A stretch of DNA of 64,000 nucleotides from Lysobacter sp. Lineage in GTDB: Bacteria > Pseudomonadota > Gammaproteobacteria > Xanthomonadales > Xanthomonadaceae. Made by a program: the position numbers and the translations under genes. The stretch is taken from NCBI GenBank assembly GCA_011526085.1, contig WYBC01000043.1, forward strand, positions 1 through 64,000. The letters run 5' to 3'. The notes beneath the pieces are model-generated. The model was not told the DNA's origin. It searched no databases and was given only the letters and a program-made list of their open reading frames with translations. Numbering within the stretch: position 1 is the stretch's first letter; every line of letters starts with the position of its first letter. Shown in pieces: positions 8,109 to 17,097 of this stretch.

Positions 8109-8852
8109 ATGACCCATGCACACGACACGCCGACCGCGACGACGCCCGCGCCCCGCCTGCTGGTGGTGGACGACGACGACCGCATGCGCGATCTGCTGGT
8201 GCGCTATCTCGCCCAGCAGGGTTTCGAAACGCTGGCCGCGGGCGACGGTCGCGAACTGGATCGCCAGCTGTCGCGCAACCACGTCGATCTGATCGTGCTC
8301 GACCTGATGCTGCCCGGCGAGGACGGGCTGTCGATCTGCCGCCGGCTGCGCGGGCAGGGTGTCGAGACGCCGATCGTGATGTTGACCGCGAAGGGCGACG
8401 ACATCGATCGCATCGTCGGCCTGGAGCTCGGTGCCGACGACTATCTGCCGAAGCCGGGCAATCCGCGCGAACTGGTGGCGCGCATCCGTGCGGTGTTGCG
8501 TCGCGGACGACCCGTGCCGGGCGCGCCGAAGGAAGCCGGCGGCCGGGTCGCGTTCGGGCCCTGCGTGCTGGATCTCGGTGCGCGCACGCTGCATCGCGAC
8601 GGTCGCGAACAGCGCATGACCACCGGCGAATTCGCGGTGCTGGCGGCGCTGGCGCAACGCCCGCGCCAGGCGCTGACCCGCGACCAGTTGATGAGCGCCG
8701 CGCGCGGCCGCGAACACGATGCCTTCGATCGCAGCATGGACGTGATGATCAGCCGCCTGCGCAAACTCATCGAGGACGATCCGAAACATCCGCGCTGGCT
8801 GCAGACCGTGTGGGGCACCGGCTACGTGTTCGTGCCCGAGGGCACGACGTGA
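8109..8852 (+). CDS. OmpR-family response regulator
   Basis: A 247-residue two-component response regulator. The receiver domain (about 16-130) has the acidic triad D-D-D (21-23), phosphoacceptor Asp65 in V-L-D-L-M-L-P-G, and Lys115. The motif after the lysine reads K-P-G rather than the usual K-P-F. The C-terminal winged-helix DNA-binding domain spans about 145-245. The kinase gene overlaps its stop by GTGA. It probably controls the divergent CpxP-like gene across the 200-bp intergenic region. Start at 8109 chosen over 8016 because the receiver domain begins just after it. Confidence 0.92.
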   Translation: MTHAHDTPTATTPAPRLLVVDDDDRMRDLLVRYLAQQGFETLAAGDGRELDRQLSRNHVDLIVLDLMLPGEDGLSICRRLRGQGVETPIVMLTAKGDDIDRIVGLELGADDYLPKPGNPRELVARIRAVLRRGRPVPGAPKEAGGRVAFGPCVLDLGARTLHRDGREQRMTTGEFAVLAALAQRPRQALTRDQLMSAARGREHDAFDRSMDVMISRLRKLIEDDPKHPRWLQTVWGTGYVFVPEGTT

Positions 8853-10129
8853 GGCCGCGGCACCTGCACGCGCGGCTGGTGCTGCTGCTCGCGGCGGTGG
8901 TGATCGCCGCGCTGGCCGCGGCCGCGGTCGCGTTCGGCCTGTCGACGCGCGCGAGCAGCGCCGAACGCGTCGCGCGCGCGCTGCATGCGCAGGTGCTCGC
9001 CGCCGACGCGCTGCTCGCGCAGGCGGACCACGGCGCATCGCGGCGGCAACTGGATGCGCTCGGGATCCTGTTCCGCGCGGAGTTGCCGCCGGGCGAGCGC
9101 CCGACGCTGCGTTTCCTGCAGCGCACCGAATCGCGCGTCGGTGCGCGGTTGCCCGGCCGCCCGATGCGCCTGTCCGGCGCACCGGCGCGGCTGTGGGTGC
9201 AGGCGCGCGCGCCGCTGCGGGGCTGGATCGGCATTCCGGTGCTGGGCGGGCCCGAGCCGCTGCGCCGCGGCCTGCTGATGTCGCTCGTCGCGATCGGCGC
9301 GCTGGTGCTGGTGGCGTCGGCCCTGTTCGCGCGCAGCCTCACCCGCCCGCTGCATCGGCTGGCCGAGGCCGCGGCGGGCATCGTCGCCGGCGAGCCGCCA
9401 CCGCCGGCGCCGCGGTTCGCCAGCGCCGAAATCCTCGAATTGCAGGGCGCGCTGGCCGATGCCGCCGAGCGCACCCGCGTCGCCGCGCGCGATCGCGAAC
9501 TGATGCTGGCCGGCATTTCGCACGACATGCGCACGCCGCTGGCGCGATTGCGCTACGCGCTGGCGCTGGCGCCTGCGCTTGAACCAGCGATCGACGACGG
9601 CACCCGCAGCGGCATGGAGCGCGACATCGACGAACTCGACGGAATCGTCGGCCAGTTCATCGATTACGTCCGCGACGGGCGCGACGAGCCGCTGGACACC
9701 GTCGATCTGGCGGCGATGCTGCGCGCCCTGGCCGAGGACGAGGCGCGACAGGGACGCGCATGGACGCTCGCGCTGCCCGACGATGCGCGGCTGCCGGGCC
9801 GGCCGCTGGCGCTGCGCCGCGCGCTGGCCAATCTGTTCGACAACGCCGCGCGCCACGGCGCGGCACCGTTCGAGGCCACGCTGACGCGGGCTGGCGACGA
9901 CTGGCGGTTGCAGGTCGGCGACCGTGGGCCGGGCGTGCCCGCATCGGCGCTGGACGGGCTGGGGCGGCCGTTCCACCGCGTCGATGGCGCCCGTGGCACC
10001 CCGGGCAGCGGGCTGGGGTTGGCCAGCGTGGCCCGGATCGCGGGCGTGCACGGCGGCGACCTCGCGCTGCGCAACCGCGACGGCGGCGGGCTGGAAGCGG
10101 TGCTGCGGCTGCGCGCCGTCGAGGGCTGA
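8849..10129 (+). CDS. EnvZ-type sensor histidine kinase
   Basis: A 426-residue inner-membrane kinase. TM1 is at about 9-31, a periplasmic sensor at 32-140, TM2 at 142-162, then a HAMP linker, an H-box with His225 in G-I-S-H-D-M-R-T-P-L, an N-box (A-L-A-N-L-F-D-N-A-A-R-H-G, 325-337), and G boxes (D-R-G-P-G-V and G-S-G-L-G-L). The GTG start at 8849 overlaps the regulator stop by four bases; no other start in frame fits the first membrane helix. It phosphorylates the neighbouring regulator. The stimulus is unknown, though the CpxP-like neighbour points to envelope or metal stress. Confidence 0.92.
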   Translation: MRPRHLHARLVLLLAAVVIAALAAAAVAFGLSTRASSAERVARALHAQVLAADALLAQADHGASRRQLDALGILFRAELPPGERPTLRFLQRTESRVGARLPGRPMRLSGAPARLWVQARAPLRGWIGIPVLGGPEPLRRGLLMSLVAIGALVLVASALFARSLTRPLHRLAEAAAGIVAGEPPPPAPRFASAEILELQGALADAAERTRVAARDRELMLAGISHDMRTPLARLRYALALAPALEPAIDDGTRSGMERDIDELDGIVGQFIDYVRDGRDEPLDTVDLAAMLRALAEDEARQGRAWTLALPDDARLPGRPLALRRALANLFDNAARHGAAPFEATLTRAGDDWRLQVGDRGPGVPASALDGLGRPFHRVDGARGTPGSGLGLASVARIAGVHGGDLALRNRDGGGLEAVLRLRAVEG

Positions 10130-10264
10130 TCGGCGGCGCGCGGGCGCGGCCCCGGGCGGTCATTGGGGGCTTGTGGCAGAATTCCCGGCCTCCGATCGCC
10201 CGAGCTGCGCCGCCGATGCCGGTTTCCGCCCCGTCCGTCTCCGTTCTGCCCGTCGGCCGCTGAC

Positions 10265-10645
10265 ATGGCCGACCACACCGGTCATCTGCCGCGCACCCCC
10301 GCGCGCATCTTCAAGGCCGCGAAATGGTCGCTGCAGGGCCTGCGTGCGGCCTGGCTGCACGAGTCCTCGTTCCGTCTCGAGGTCTATCTGTTCGTGGTGC
10401 TGGCGCCGCTGGCCTGGTGGCTGGGCGGGAACGGCCTGGAACGCGCGCTGATGATCGGCAGCTGCATGCTGGTGATGAGCGCCGAACTGCTCAACTCCGC
10501 GATCGAAGCGGTGATCGAGCGCTACGGCCCCGAATTCCACGAGCTGGCCGGCCGCGCCAAGGACATGGGCTCGGCGGCGGTCTTCGTGCTCATGATGAAC
10601 GTGCTGCTGGTCTGGGGCGTCATCCTCGCCGACCGCTATCTCTGA
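10265..10645 (+). CDS. dgkA: Diacylglycerol kinase
   Basis: A 126-residue inner-membrane kinase that phosphorylates diacylglycerol to phosphatidate, recycling the lipid released by periplasmic glucan or LPS modification. Three membrane helices follow an amphipathic N-terminal helix. The family signature is present: A-E-L-L-N-S-A-I-E-A-V-I-E-R, with the catalytic and metal-binding glutamates, then H-E-L-A-G-R-A-K-D-M-G-S-A-A-V. Size matches E. coli DgkA (122 aa). The start at 10265 is taken because the family N-terminus begins here. Confidence 0.95.
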   Translation: MADHTGHLPRTPARIFKAAKWSLQGLRAAWLHESSFRLEVYLFVVLAPLAWWLGGNGLERALMIGSCMLVMSAELLNSAIEAVIERYGPEFHELAGRAKDMGSAAVFVLMMNVLLVWGVILADRYL

Positions 10646-10711
10646 TCGACAACGCCCGATCGCGCGGCGCCGCCGCGCGCCCGCGCTCCGACAACACTGG
10701 AAAACGATGCA

Positions 10712-11446
10712 ATGATGGAACTGATTTCCGATCCGCAGACCTGGATCACCCTCATCACCCTCAGCGCGATCGAGATCGTGCTCGGGATCGACAATCTGGT
10801 GTTCATCTCGATCGCCGTGTCCAAACTGCCCTACGCGCAGCGCGAGCGGGCGCGCAAGTTCGGCATCGCGGTCGCCTGCCTCTCGCGCATCGCGCTGCTG
10901 CTGACGCTGGCATGGCTGGCGGGGTTGACCAGCGACCTGTTCTCGATCTTCGGCCAGGGCATTTCGGTCCGCGATCTGGTGCTGATCCTCGGCGGCGTGT
11001 TCCTGCTGGTGAAGGGCACCGGCGAGATCCGCGACATCGTCAAGGGCGAGCCCGAAAGCGAAGACATCAACACCAAGCCGAAGAACGTGTTCTGGGCGGT
11101 GATCGCGCAGATCGCGGTCATCGACATCGTGTTCTCGCTGGACTCGGTGATCGCGGCGGTGGGCATGGCCAATCAGACGCCGGTGATGGTGGCCGCGATC
11201 CTGCTGGCGGTGGCGGTGATGCTGCTGGCGGCGACGCCGCTGGGCAAGTTCATCGACAGCAATCCGACGGTCAAGATGCTGGCGCTCGCGTTCATCGTGC
11301 TGGTCGGCGCCTATCTGATCGCCGAAGGTTTCGAAGCGCATGTGCCCAAGGGCTACATCTACTTCGCGATGGGCTTCTCCGCGGTGGTCGAAAGTCTGAA
11401 CCTGTGGGCGAAGAAGCGCGCGAGTCAGCGGGTGTCGCCCGAATAG
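10712..11446 (+). CDS. TerC-family integral membrane protein
   Basis: A 244-residue protein with about seven membrane helices. It has the two TerC acidic motifs, E-I-V-L-G-I-D-N-L-V-F (residues 22-32) and D-I-V-F-S-L-D-S-V-I (about 136-145), which carry the conserved Asp residues thought to bind metal. Members of this family (YgdQ/Alx/MntY types) are linked to manganese export or metal loading of exported enzymes rather than tellurite itself. It begins with two tandem ATGs; either may be used. It follows dgkA by 66 bases. Confidence 0.9.
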   Translation: MMELISDPQTWITLITLSAIEIVLGIDNLVFISIAVSKLPYAQRERARKFGIAVACLSRIALLLTLAWLAGLTSDLFSIFGQGISVRDLVLILGGVFLLVKGTGEIRDIVKGEPESEDINTKPKNVFWAVIAQIAVIDIVFSLDSVIAAVGMANQTPVMVAAILLAVAVMLLAATPLGKFIDSNPTVKMLALAFIVLVGAYLIAEGFEAHVPKGYIYFAMGFSAVVESLNLWAKKRASQRVSPE

Positions 11447-11527
11447 CCGCTGCGCCGCAGACGCGGATTGCGCCGGGTGTGCCCCGATGATGCAATGCGC
11501 ATTCCAGTTTCCTTCCGAGCGTCCGCC

Positions 11528-11872
11528 ATGCATGCCAACGTCGCAACGATTTCCACGCTGCTGATCGCACTGTCGCTGGCGGCCTGCAGCCGCGATGCCG
11601 CCGAAGCGCCGGCCGCGGCCGTCGCCCCGCCTGCCGAAACCACGGCGCCACCGGCCGTCTCCGTGCCCGCGCCACCGGCGCAGGCGCCGGGGCAGGCCGT
11701 GGACCCGCGCATCGCGCCGATCAAGTCGTCGTCGGGCGATGGACAGCCGGTGGGCCCTGTCGTGCCTCCCGAGGGTCTGCCGCCGCCGCCCATGCCCGCC
11801 AAGGGCAGCCCGTCGCCGCTGCCACCGCCGGGCGCGCCGGTTCCGCCGCCGCCACCGCCTGCCGGTGGTTGA
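11528..11872 (+). CDS. Small proline-rich lipoprotein
   Basis: A 114-residue lipoprotein: signal sequence ending L-S-L-A-A-C, then a mature chain made almost wholly of Ala and Pro, with proline runs at the C-terminus, likely an extended linker across the periplasm. No folded domain is apparent. The start at 11528 gives a compact signal peptide. It is just upstream of lgt, the enzyme that would lipidate it, but no functional tie is implied. Confidence 0.65.
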   Translation: MHANVATISTLLIALSLAACSRDAAEAPAAAVAPPAETTAPPAVSVPAPPAQAPGQAVDPRIAPIKSSSGDGQPVGPVVPPEGLPPPPMPAKGSPSPLPPPGAPVPPPPPPAGG

Positions 11873-12034
11873 TCGAACGATTGCCGGTGCTCGCCGCTTC
11901 GGAATCGCGGCCGAGCACGATCCCGATGGCCGAATCGGCAGCGCGCGGTCGCACGCCGCGGCTCGCATCCGTTCGGGCGAAGCGGCGCCGGCTTCCGGCA
12001 CAATAGGCCCTCCGCTCGCGACGCCGTACCGCCG

Positions 12035-12916
12035 ATGACCTTTCTGCACCAGATCGACCCGGTCCTGATCGAACTCGGGTCCCTGAAAGTCCACTGGTAC
12101 GGCGTGATGTACCTGCTCGGCTTCACCGTCGCATGGTTCCTGGGCCGCAGCCGGATCCGCGCCGGCCGCATGCCGGGCGTGAGCGAACAGGCCTACAGCG
12201 ATCTGTTGTTCTACAGCATGCTCGGCGTGATCTTCGGCGCACGCATCGGCTACATCCTGATCTACGACCTGCCGTCGTACGTCGCCGACCCGGTGCAGAT
12301 CTTCAAGATCTGGCAGGGCGGCATGAGTTTCCACGGCGGCCTGGTGGGCGTGCTCGCGGCCTCGCTGTGGTGGGCGCGCAAGCACCGTATGCATTATTTC
12401 GACGTGGTCGATTTCGTCGCGCCGCTGGTGCCACCCGGCCTGGGCTTCGGCCGTCTGGGCAATTTCATCAACGGCGAACTGTGGGGCAAATACACCGAGG
12501 GCGGCTGGGGCGTGGTGTTCCCGCACGCGGAACCCAGCCTGCAGGGGCTCGATGCCTCCACGCTGCAGGCGCTGCACGACAGCGGCGCGCTGGACGCGCT
12601 CGCGCGGCATCCGTCGCAGCTCTACCAGCTGTCGCTCGAAGGCATCGCACTGTTCTCGGTGCTGTGGTGGTTTTCGCGCAGGCCGCGGCCGCGCTATGCG
12701 GTCGCGGGCCTGTTCGCGCTGCTGTACGGCTGTTTCCGCTTCCTGGTCGAATTCGTGCGCCTGCCCGACGAACAGATCGGCTATCTCGCCTTCGACTGGC
12801 TCACCATGGGCCAGGTCCTGAGCCTGCCGCTGGTCGCGCTGGGCCTGACCCTGCTGTGGCTGTCGCGACGCGCGCCGACGCTGCAGCCGCAACCGCAGCC
12901 GGCCGGAGCCGCCTGA
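12035..12916 (+). CDS. lgt: Prolipoprotein diacylglyceryl transferase
   Basis: A 293-residue inner-membrane enzyme that transfers diacylglyceryl from phosphatidylglycerol to the lipobox cysteine of prolipoproteins. Seven membrane helices are predicted. Key motifs: W-Y-G-V-M-Y near the N-terminus, S-F-H-G-G-L-V-G (His of the active site), and the signature [14 protein letters not shown] second arginine site sits in R-F-L-V-E-F-V-R near residue 235. Its stop overlaps the thyA start by one base (TGATG), the lgt-thyA-folA order being common in gammaproteobacteria. This is the vertical, housekeeping copy; a divergent paralogue lies at 29972. Confidence 0.96.
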   Translation: MTFLHQIDPVLIELGSLKVHWYGVMYLLGFTVAWFLGRSRIRAGRMPGVSEQAYSDLLFYSMLGVIFGARIGYILIYDLPSYVADPVQIFKIWQGGMSFHGGLVGVLAASLWWARKHRMHYFDVVDFVAPLVPPGLGFGRLGNFINGELWGKYTEGGWGVVFPHAEPSLQGLDASTLQALHDSGALDALARHPSQLYQLSLEGIALFSVLWWFSRRPRPRYAVAGLFALLYGCFRFLVEFVRLPDEQIGYLAFDWLTMGQVLSLPLVALGLTLLWLSRRAPTLQPQPQPAGAA

Positions 12917-13710
12917 TGCATCCCTACCTTGATCTGCTGCACCACGTGCTCGACGAAGGCACGGAGAAGGCCGACCGCACCGGCACCGGCACGCGCAGCG
13001 TGTTCGGCTGGCAGATGCGCTTCGATCTGAACGAAGGCTTCCCGCTGGTCACCACCAAGAAACTCCATCTGCGTTCGATCGTGCACGAACTGCTGTGGTT
13101 CCTGAAGGGCGAGACCAACATCGCCTATCTCAAGGCCAACAAGGTCGGCATCTGGGACGAATGGGCCGATGCCGACGGCGAACTCGGCCCGGTCTACGGC
13201 AAGCAGTGGCGGCGCTGGGCCACCGCCGACGGCGGCGAGATCGACCAGATCCGCTGGGTCGTCGACGAGATCAGGCGCAATCCGGACTCGCGTCGCCTCA
13301 TCGTCAGCGCCTGGAACGTGGCCGATCTGCCGAAGATGGCGCTGATGCCCTGCCACACGATGTTCCAGTTCTACGTCGCGGACGGCAGACTCAGCTGCCA
13401 GCTCTACCAGCGCAGCGGCGACATCTTCCTCGGCGTGCCGTTCAACATCGCCAGTTACGCGCTGCTCACGCACATGGTCGCGCAGGTCTGCGATCTGGGC
13501 GTCGGCGACTTCGTGCACACGCTCGGCGACGCGCATCTGTATTCGAACCATTTCGAGCAGGCGCGCGAGCAACTGTCGCGCGAACCGCGTGCCTTGCCGA
13601 CCCTGCGCCTGAATCCCGAGGTGAAGGACCTGTTCGCCTTCGGCTACGACGACATCGTCATCGACGGCTACGACCCGCATCCCGCGATCAAGGCGCCGGT
13701 GGCGGTGTGA
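12916..13710 (+). CDS. thyA: Thymidylate synthase
   Basis: A 264-residue ThyA that methylates dUMP to dTMP using methylene-tetrahydrofolate in the cytoplasm. The length is exactly that of E. coli ThyA. Visible residues include R-T-G-T-G-T near the start, the catalytic cysteine in M-P-C-H-T-M-F-Q-F, the dUMP-binding [13 protein letters not shown] segment and the H-x-Y pair in A-H-L-Y-S-N-H. The ATG overlaps the lgt stop (TGATG) and the folA GTG overlaps its stop. Confidence 0.97.
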   Translation: MHPYLDLLHHVLDEGTEKADRTGTGTRSVFGWQMRFDLNEGFPLVTTKKLHLRSIVHELLWFLKGETNIAYLKANKVGIWDEWADADGELGPVYGKQWRRWATADGGEIDQIRWVVDEIRRNPDSRRLIVSAWNVADLPKMALMPCHTMFQFYVADGRLSCQLYQRSGDIFLGVPFNIASYALLTHMVAQVCDLGVGDFVHTLGDAHLYSNHFEQAREQLSREPRALPTLRLNPEVKDLFAFGYDDIVIDGYDPHPAIKAPVAV

Positions 13711-14207
13711 GCGTCGCGCTGACGCTGATCGCCGCCCTCGACCGCAATCGCGCCATTGGCCGTGGCAATGCGCTGCCGTGGCACCTGCCGGACGATCTGA
13801 AACGCTTCAAGGCGCTGACCTTGGGCAAGCCGGTGCTGATGGGCCGGAAGACCGCGGAGTCGCTGGGGCGCGCGCTGCCGAAGCGACGCAATCTGGTGCT
13901 CACGCGCGGCGGGCGCGTGCCGTTCGAGGGCATGGAAGCGGTGGATTCCATCGATGCGGCGATCGCCCTGGCGCAGGCCGATGGTGCGGCGGAACTGTGC
14001 GTGATCGGCGGCGGCGAGTTGTATGCGCTCGCGCTGCCGCATGCGGCGCGGATGCATCTGACCCATGTCGAGACCGAGGTCGACGGCTGCGATGCGTTCT
14101 TTCCGGCGTTCGATCCCGCGCAGTGGCGCGTGGTCGCGCGCGAAGCGCATGCCGCGGACGAGAAGCATGCCGTCGCGTTCGCGTTCGTGGATTACGCGCG
14201 CGCCTGA
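13707..14207 (+). CDS. folA: Dihydrofolate reductase
   Basis: A 166-residue DHFR that regenerates tetrahydrofolate with NADPH, serving ThyA encoded just upstream. Motifs seen: [12 protein letters not shown] at the N-terminus, the substrate loop L-P-W-H-L-P-D-D (catalytic Asp), M-G-R-K-T (NADPH binding) and I-G-G-G-E-L-Y. The GTG start overlaps the thyA stop by GTGA; no other start restores the first strand. It closes the lgt-thyA-folA operon; a REP pair follows. Confidence 0.96.
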   Translation: MSVALTLIAALDRNRAIGRGNALPWHLPDDLKRFKALTLGKPVLMGRKTAESLGRALPKRRNLVLTRGGRVPFEGMEAVDSIDAAIALAQADGAAELCVIGGGELYALALPHAARMHLTHVETEVDGCDAFFPAFDPAQWRVVAREAHAADEKHAVAFAFVDYARA

Positions 14208-14217
14208 ATCACACTCG

Positions 14218-14281
14218 GTAGAGCGGGCTTCAGCCCGCTTTCATTCGAGCACATGAAACAGCGGCCTGAAGGCCGCTCTAC
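14218..14281. repeat. Inverted pair of GTAG-type REP palindromes
   Basis: Two REP-like units face each other: GTAGAGCGGGCTTCAGCCCGC at 14218-14238 and its relative at 14260-14281, ending in GGCCGCTCTAC. The spacer contains TTCATTCGA, shared with other copies in this window. The pair sits between convergent folA and the DUF1287 gene, a typical BIME position, where it can also act as a terminator. Confidence 0.85.
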
Positions 14282-14306
14282 CAACCTTCAAATCGCGCGC
14301 ATCGCC

Positions 14307-14975
14307 TTACCGGGACAGTGCCGGCCGGTAATGCCCGGTGATCGTGTACGAGAAGAGGATGTTCTCCTCTTGTGTACCGCGGCCGATGTTGTGGACGATC
14401 AGCGGAGTGCCGCCGAGGCCCTTGCGGTCGCCGACGATGCCGATATGCGGCAGGTTGCCCGGCAGCATCCAGGTGACGAGATCGCCGGCGCGGTAGTCGA
14501 CGGCGTTGCGGGTCGGCGTCCGCGACCAGCCCTGGCGCGCGAACCACGTCTGCAGGTTCGGCACGCGGCGGTGGTCGATGTTGCGGTCCGGGCCGCGCAG
14601 GCCCCATTTCTGCGGATATTCCGCGAAGTGCGCGCGCATGTCCTCGTGCACGCTGCGCTGCAGATCGAGACCTTGGGCGCGCAGCGCGCGGATCACCACG
14701 TCGGTGCAGACGCCGCGATCCTCCGGCACATCGCCGTTCGGGTAGGGCAGGCGCACGTAGGCGGGGTCGTAGCGCGTGGTCACGCCGATCTGCCGGCGTG
14801 CGGCGATCACCAGCGGCGGTGTCGAGGTCGCGGGTGCCGATTGCGGCGCGGCGGCGAGTGCGCGCGCGGTGCCGGCATTCGAATCGGTGCAGGACGCGAG
14901 CGCGGTCAGGGTTGCGATCAGGGTTGCGATTCTGATCGCAACCACCCGGATGCCGCGGGTCGCGATGCGGCGCAT
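14307..14975 (-). CDS. DUF1287 lipoprotein, predicted NlpC/P60-like hydrolase
   Basis: A 222-residue exported protein with a lipobox (L-A-S-C near residue 29). The DUF1287 domain fills the rest, with R-Q-I-G-V-T-T-R-Y-D-P-A-Y at its start, a conserved cysteine in D-R-G-V-C-T-D-V-V-I-R-A, a His in L-P-H-I-G-I-V and another in V-H-N-I-G-R-G. Such a Cys/His arrangement suggests a papain-like (NlpC/P60 type) amidase acting on cell-wall or similar amide bonds. The start overlaps the apaH stop by one base, placing it at the end of the lptD operon. Confidence 0.85.
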   Translation of the reverse strand: MRRIATRGIRVVAIRIATLIATLTALASCTDSNAGTARALAAAPQSAPATSTPPLVIAARRQIGVTTRYDPAYVRLPYPNGDVPEDRGVCTDVVIRALRAQGLDLQRSVHEDMRAHFAEYPQKWGLRGPDRNIDHRRVPNLQTWFARQGWSRTPTRNAVDYRAGDLVTWMLPGNLPHIGIVGDRKGLGGTPLIVHNIGRGTQEENILFSYTITGHYRPALSR

Positions 14976-15817
14976 CAGTCCTGCTCTCCCGGCGTGGCGA
15001 CCTCGCGTCCCGGGACCTGCACGATGCGGAGTTCGTCGGTGTCCAGCTGCAGCGCGGTGAGTTTTCCGCCCCAGACCGCGCCGGTGTCGATCGCATGCAC
15101 GCCGTGGCCGATGAACAGATTCAGCGTCGACCAGTGGCCGCAGACGATCTTCAGTTCGCGCTCGACGCGGCCCGGCACTTCGTACCACGGATACAGGCCC
15201 GGCGCCTGGGTGCCGGGCATGCCTTTTTCGTTGAAGGCGATGCGTCCGCGCGGCGAGCAGTAGCGCAGCCGGGTGAAGATGTTGATGATCGCGCGCTCGC
15301 GCTCGACGCCGCGCAGCGCCGGCGACCACGCCGGGAAGTCGCCGTACATGTTGCGCAGCAGTTTGCGGCGGCCGTCGCCCTGCAGCCGGCGTTCCACTTC
15401 GCGCGCGTGCCGCTCGGCGTGGGCGATGGTCCATTTCGGCGCGAGGCCGGCATGCACCATCATCCAGCCGAGGTCGCGATCGGTGTGCAGGAGGGGACGT
15501 TCGCGCAGCCAGCCGATCAGGGTGTCGCGATCCTGTGCGAACAGGATCCGCTGCAGGTCCGGATTGACCTTGCGCTGGTCGTCCGGCGTGCGCTCGGAGA
15601 TCGCCAGCAGCGACAGATCGTGATTGCCCAGCACCACCGTGCAGTGGTCGCGCAGCGAATGCACGAGGCGCAGCGTTTCCAGCGATTCGCCACCGCGGTT
15701 GACCAGATCGCCGCAGAACCAGATCCGGTCCTGCGCGGGATCGAAGCGGATCTTCTCCAGCAGGCGTTGGGTCGGGCCGTAACAGCCCTGCAGATCGCCG
15801 ATCGCCCAGATCGCCAT
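14975..15817 (-). CDS. apaH: Symmetrical bis(5'-nucleosyl)-tetraphosphatase
   Basis: A 280-residue calcineurin-like phosphoesterase that splits Ap4A into two ADP, and in E. coli also removes Np4 caps from RNA. The metal-binding motifs are complete: I-G-D-L-Q-G-C-Y near the N-terminus, C-G-D-L-V-N-R-G-G, and L-G-N-H-D-L. The length is typical. One-base TGATG overlaps join it to apaG upstream and to the DUF1287 gene downstream. Confidence 0.96.
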   Translation of the reverse strand: MAIWAIGDLQGCYGPTQRLLEKIRFDPAQDRIWFCGDLVNRGGESLETLRLVHSLRDHCTVVLGNHDLSLLAISERTPDDQRKVNPDLQRILFAQDRDTLIGWLRERPLLHTDRDLGWMMVHAGLAPKWTIAHAERHAREVERRLQGDGRRKLLRNMYGDFPAWSPALRGVERERAIINIFTRLRYCSPRGRIAFNEKGMPGTQAPGLYPWYEVPGRVERELKIVCGHWSTLNLFIGHGVHAIDTGAVWGGKLTALQLDTDELRIVQVPGREVATPGEQD

Positions 15818-16200
15818 CAGTGCAGCATCCGTGGAATGCAGAGCACGAACTGCGGGATCGGCGCCTCGAACAGGGTGCCGTCGTCCTCGCGCATCGTGTA
15901 CGCCCCTTCCATCGTGCCGAAGGGCGTCTTGAAGAACGTGCTGGAGGTGTACTCGAACCGTTCGCCGGGACGCAGCCGCGGCTGTTCGCCGACCACGCCC
16001 TCGCCGACGACCTCGCGCGGGAAACCGATGGCGTCGACGATCAGCCAGCGCCGGCTGATCAGCTGCGCGGCGCGGGTGCCGGTGTTGCGGATGCCGATGG
16101 TGTAGGCGAAGTAGTACAGCTCCTCGTCGGGCTTGGATTGCTCGTCGAGATAGCGGGTCGCGATATCGATCGCGATGGCGTGGTCCGGTGCGTCAGGCAT
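15817..16200 (-). CDS. apaG: ApaG-domain protein
   Basis: A 127-residue ApaG protein, a fibronectin type III-like beta-sandwich. Its biochemical role is uncertain, though in Salmonella it was linked to Co2+ and Mg2+ efflux (hence the CorD name). The family stretch R-N-T-G-T-x-A-A-Q-L-I-S-R-R-W and the C-terminal G-T-M-E-G-A-Y-T-M are clear. It sits between rsmA and apaH as in E. coli; the apaH start overlaps its stop. Confidence 0.95.
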   Translation of the reverse strand: MPDAPDHAIAIDIATRYLDEQSKPDEELYYFAYTIGIRNTGTRAAQLISRRWLIVDAIGFPREVVGEGVVGEQPRLRPGERFEYTSSTFFKTPFGTMEGAYTMREDDGTLFEAPIPQFVLCIPRMLH

Positions 16201-16254
16201 GACGCAAGTTTAGTGGCTATCGCGTCGTTTGCGGACGCCATCCGCGGACGATTC

Positions 16255-17097
16255 TCAGTCGCTGTCCACCGGCGGCGCGGGGGCCAGGTTGGCCAGGCGC
16301 ACGAAGTCCGCGACCTCGAGTTGTTCGGCGCGGGTCTGCGGGTCGATGCCCGCGGCGAGGATCCGGTCCGCGTCGCAGACGCCGCCGAGGGCGTTGCGCA
16401 GGGTCTTGCGGCGCTGGCCGAAGGCGGCGCGCACGACCTCGGCGAAGCGCCGCGGGTCGTCGATGCCGATCCGTTCCGGCGGCCGCGGCACCAGCCGCAC
16501 GACGGCCGAACCGACCTTCGGCGGTGGCCGGAACGCGCCCGGCGGCACCTTGAACAGCGAGGTCACCGTGCAGTACGCCTGCAGCATCACGCTCAGGCGA
16601 CCATAGACCTTGCTGCCCGGCGCGGCGGCCATGCGGTCGACCACTTCCTTCTGCAGCATGAAATGCATGTCGCGGATCGATGCCGCGTGGCCCAGCGCAT
16701 GGAACAGGATCGGCGAGGAGAGGTTGTAGGGCAGATTGCCGACCAGGCGGAAGGGCTCGCCCGCGGCCAGCGCCGTGAAATCGACGTTCATCACGTCGGA
16801 GTGGATCAGGGTCAGCGCGCCGTGCGCTTTCGCCGCGGCGGTGAGCGGTTCGAGCAGATCGCGGTCGAACTCGATCGCGGTCAGCGCGCCGTGACGGTCC
16901 AGCAGCGGAAAGGTCAGCGCGCCCTGGCCGGGGCCGATCTCGACGAAACGGTCGCCCGGCTTGGGCGAGATCGCCAGCAGCATCTTCTCGATGATGCCGC
17001 GCTCGTGCAGGAAGTGCTGGCCCAGCGATTTCTTCGCGGGCTTGCCGAAAGTGGCCGCGTCGTCGTGCGTCCTGTCGCGATGCATGTCGCGCGTCAT
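16255..17097 (-). CDS. rsmA: 16S rRNA dimethyladenosine transferase
   Basis: A 280-residue RsmA (KsgA) that dimethylates A1518 and A1519 of 16S rRNA late in 30S assembly. Motifs: K-S-L-G-Q-H-F-L at the N-terminus, S-AdoMet motif V-E-I-G-P-G-Q-G-A-L-T, and the catalytic N-L-P-Y-N-L-S. The start at 17097 overlaps the pdxA stop by ATGA; an internal ATG about 12 bases later would also do. The C-terminus is slightly longer than E. coli KsgA and rich in Pro and Ala. Confidence 0.96.
   Translation of the reverse strand: MTRDMHRDRTHDDAATFGKPAKKSLGQHFLHERGIIEKMLLAISPKPGDRFVEIGPGQGALTFPLLDRHGALTAIEFDRDLLEPLTAAAKAHGALTLIHSDVMNVDFTALAAGEPFRLVGNLPYNLSSPILFHALGHAASIRDMHFMLQKEVVDRMAAAPGSKVYGRLSVMLQAYCTVTSLFKVPPGAFRPPPKVGSAVVRLVPRPPERIGIDDPRRFAEVVRAAFGQRRKTLRNALGGVCDADRILAAGIDPQTRAEQLEVADFVRLANLAPAPPVDSD

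Noticed and set aside
10712-11446. Tellurite resistance determinant
   Set aside because: TerC-family membership alone does not mean tellurite resistance; no terA, terB, terD or terZ genes are present.
10160-12892. 910-codon open frame antisense to dgkA, the TerC gene and lgt
   Set aside because: It is a shadow of real genes in GC-rich sequence: runs of Arg/His/Gln, no ribosome binding site, no recognisable domain, and it crosses three well-defined genes.
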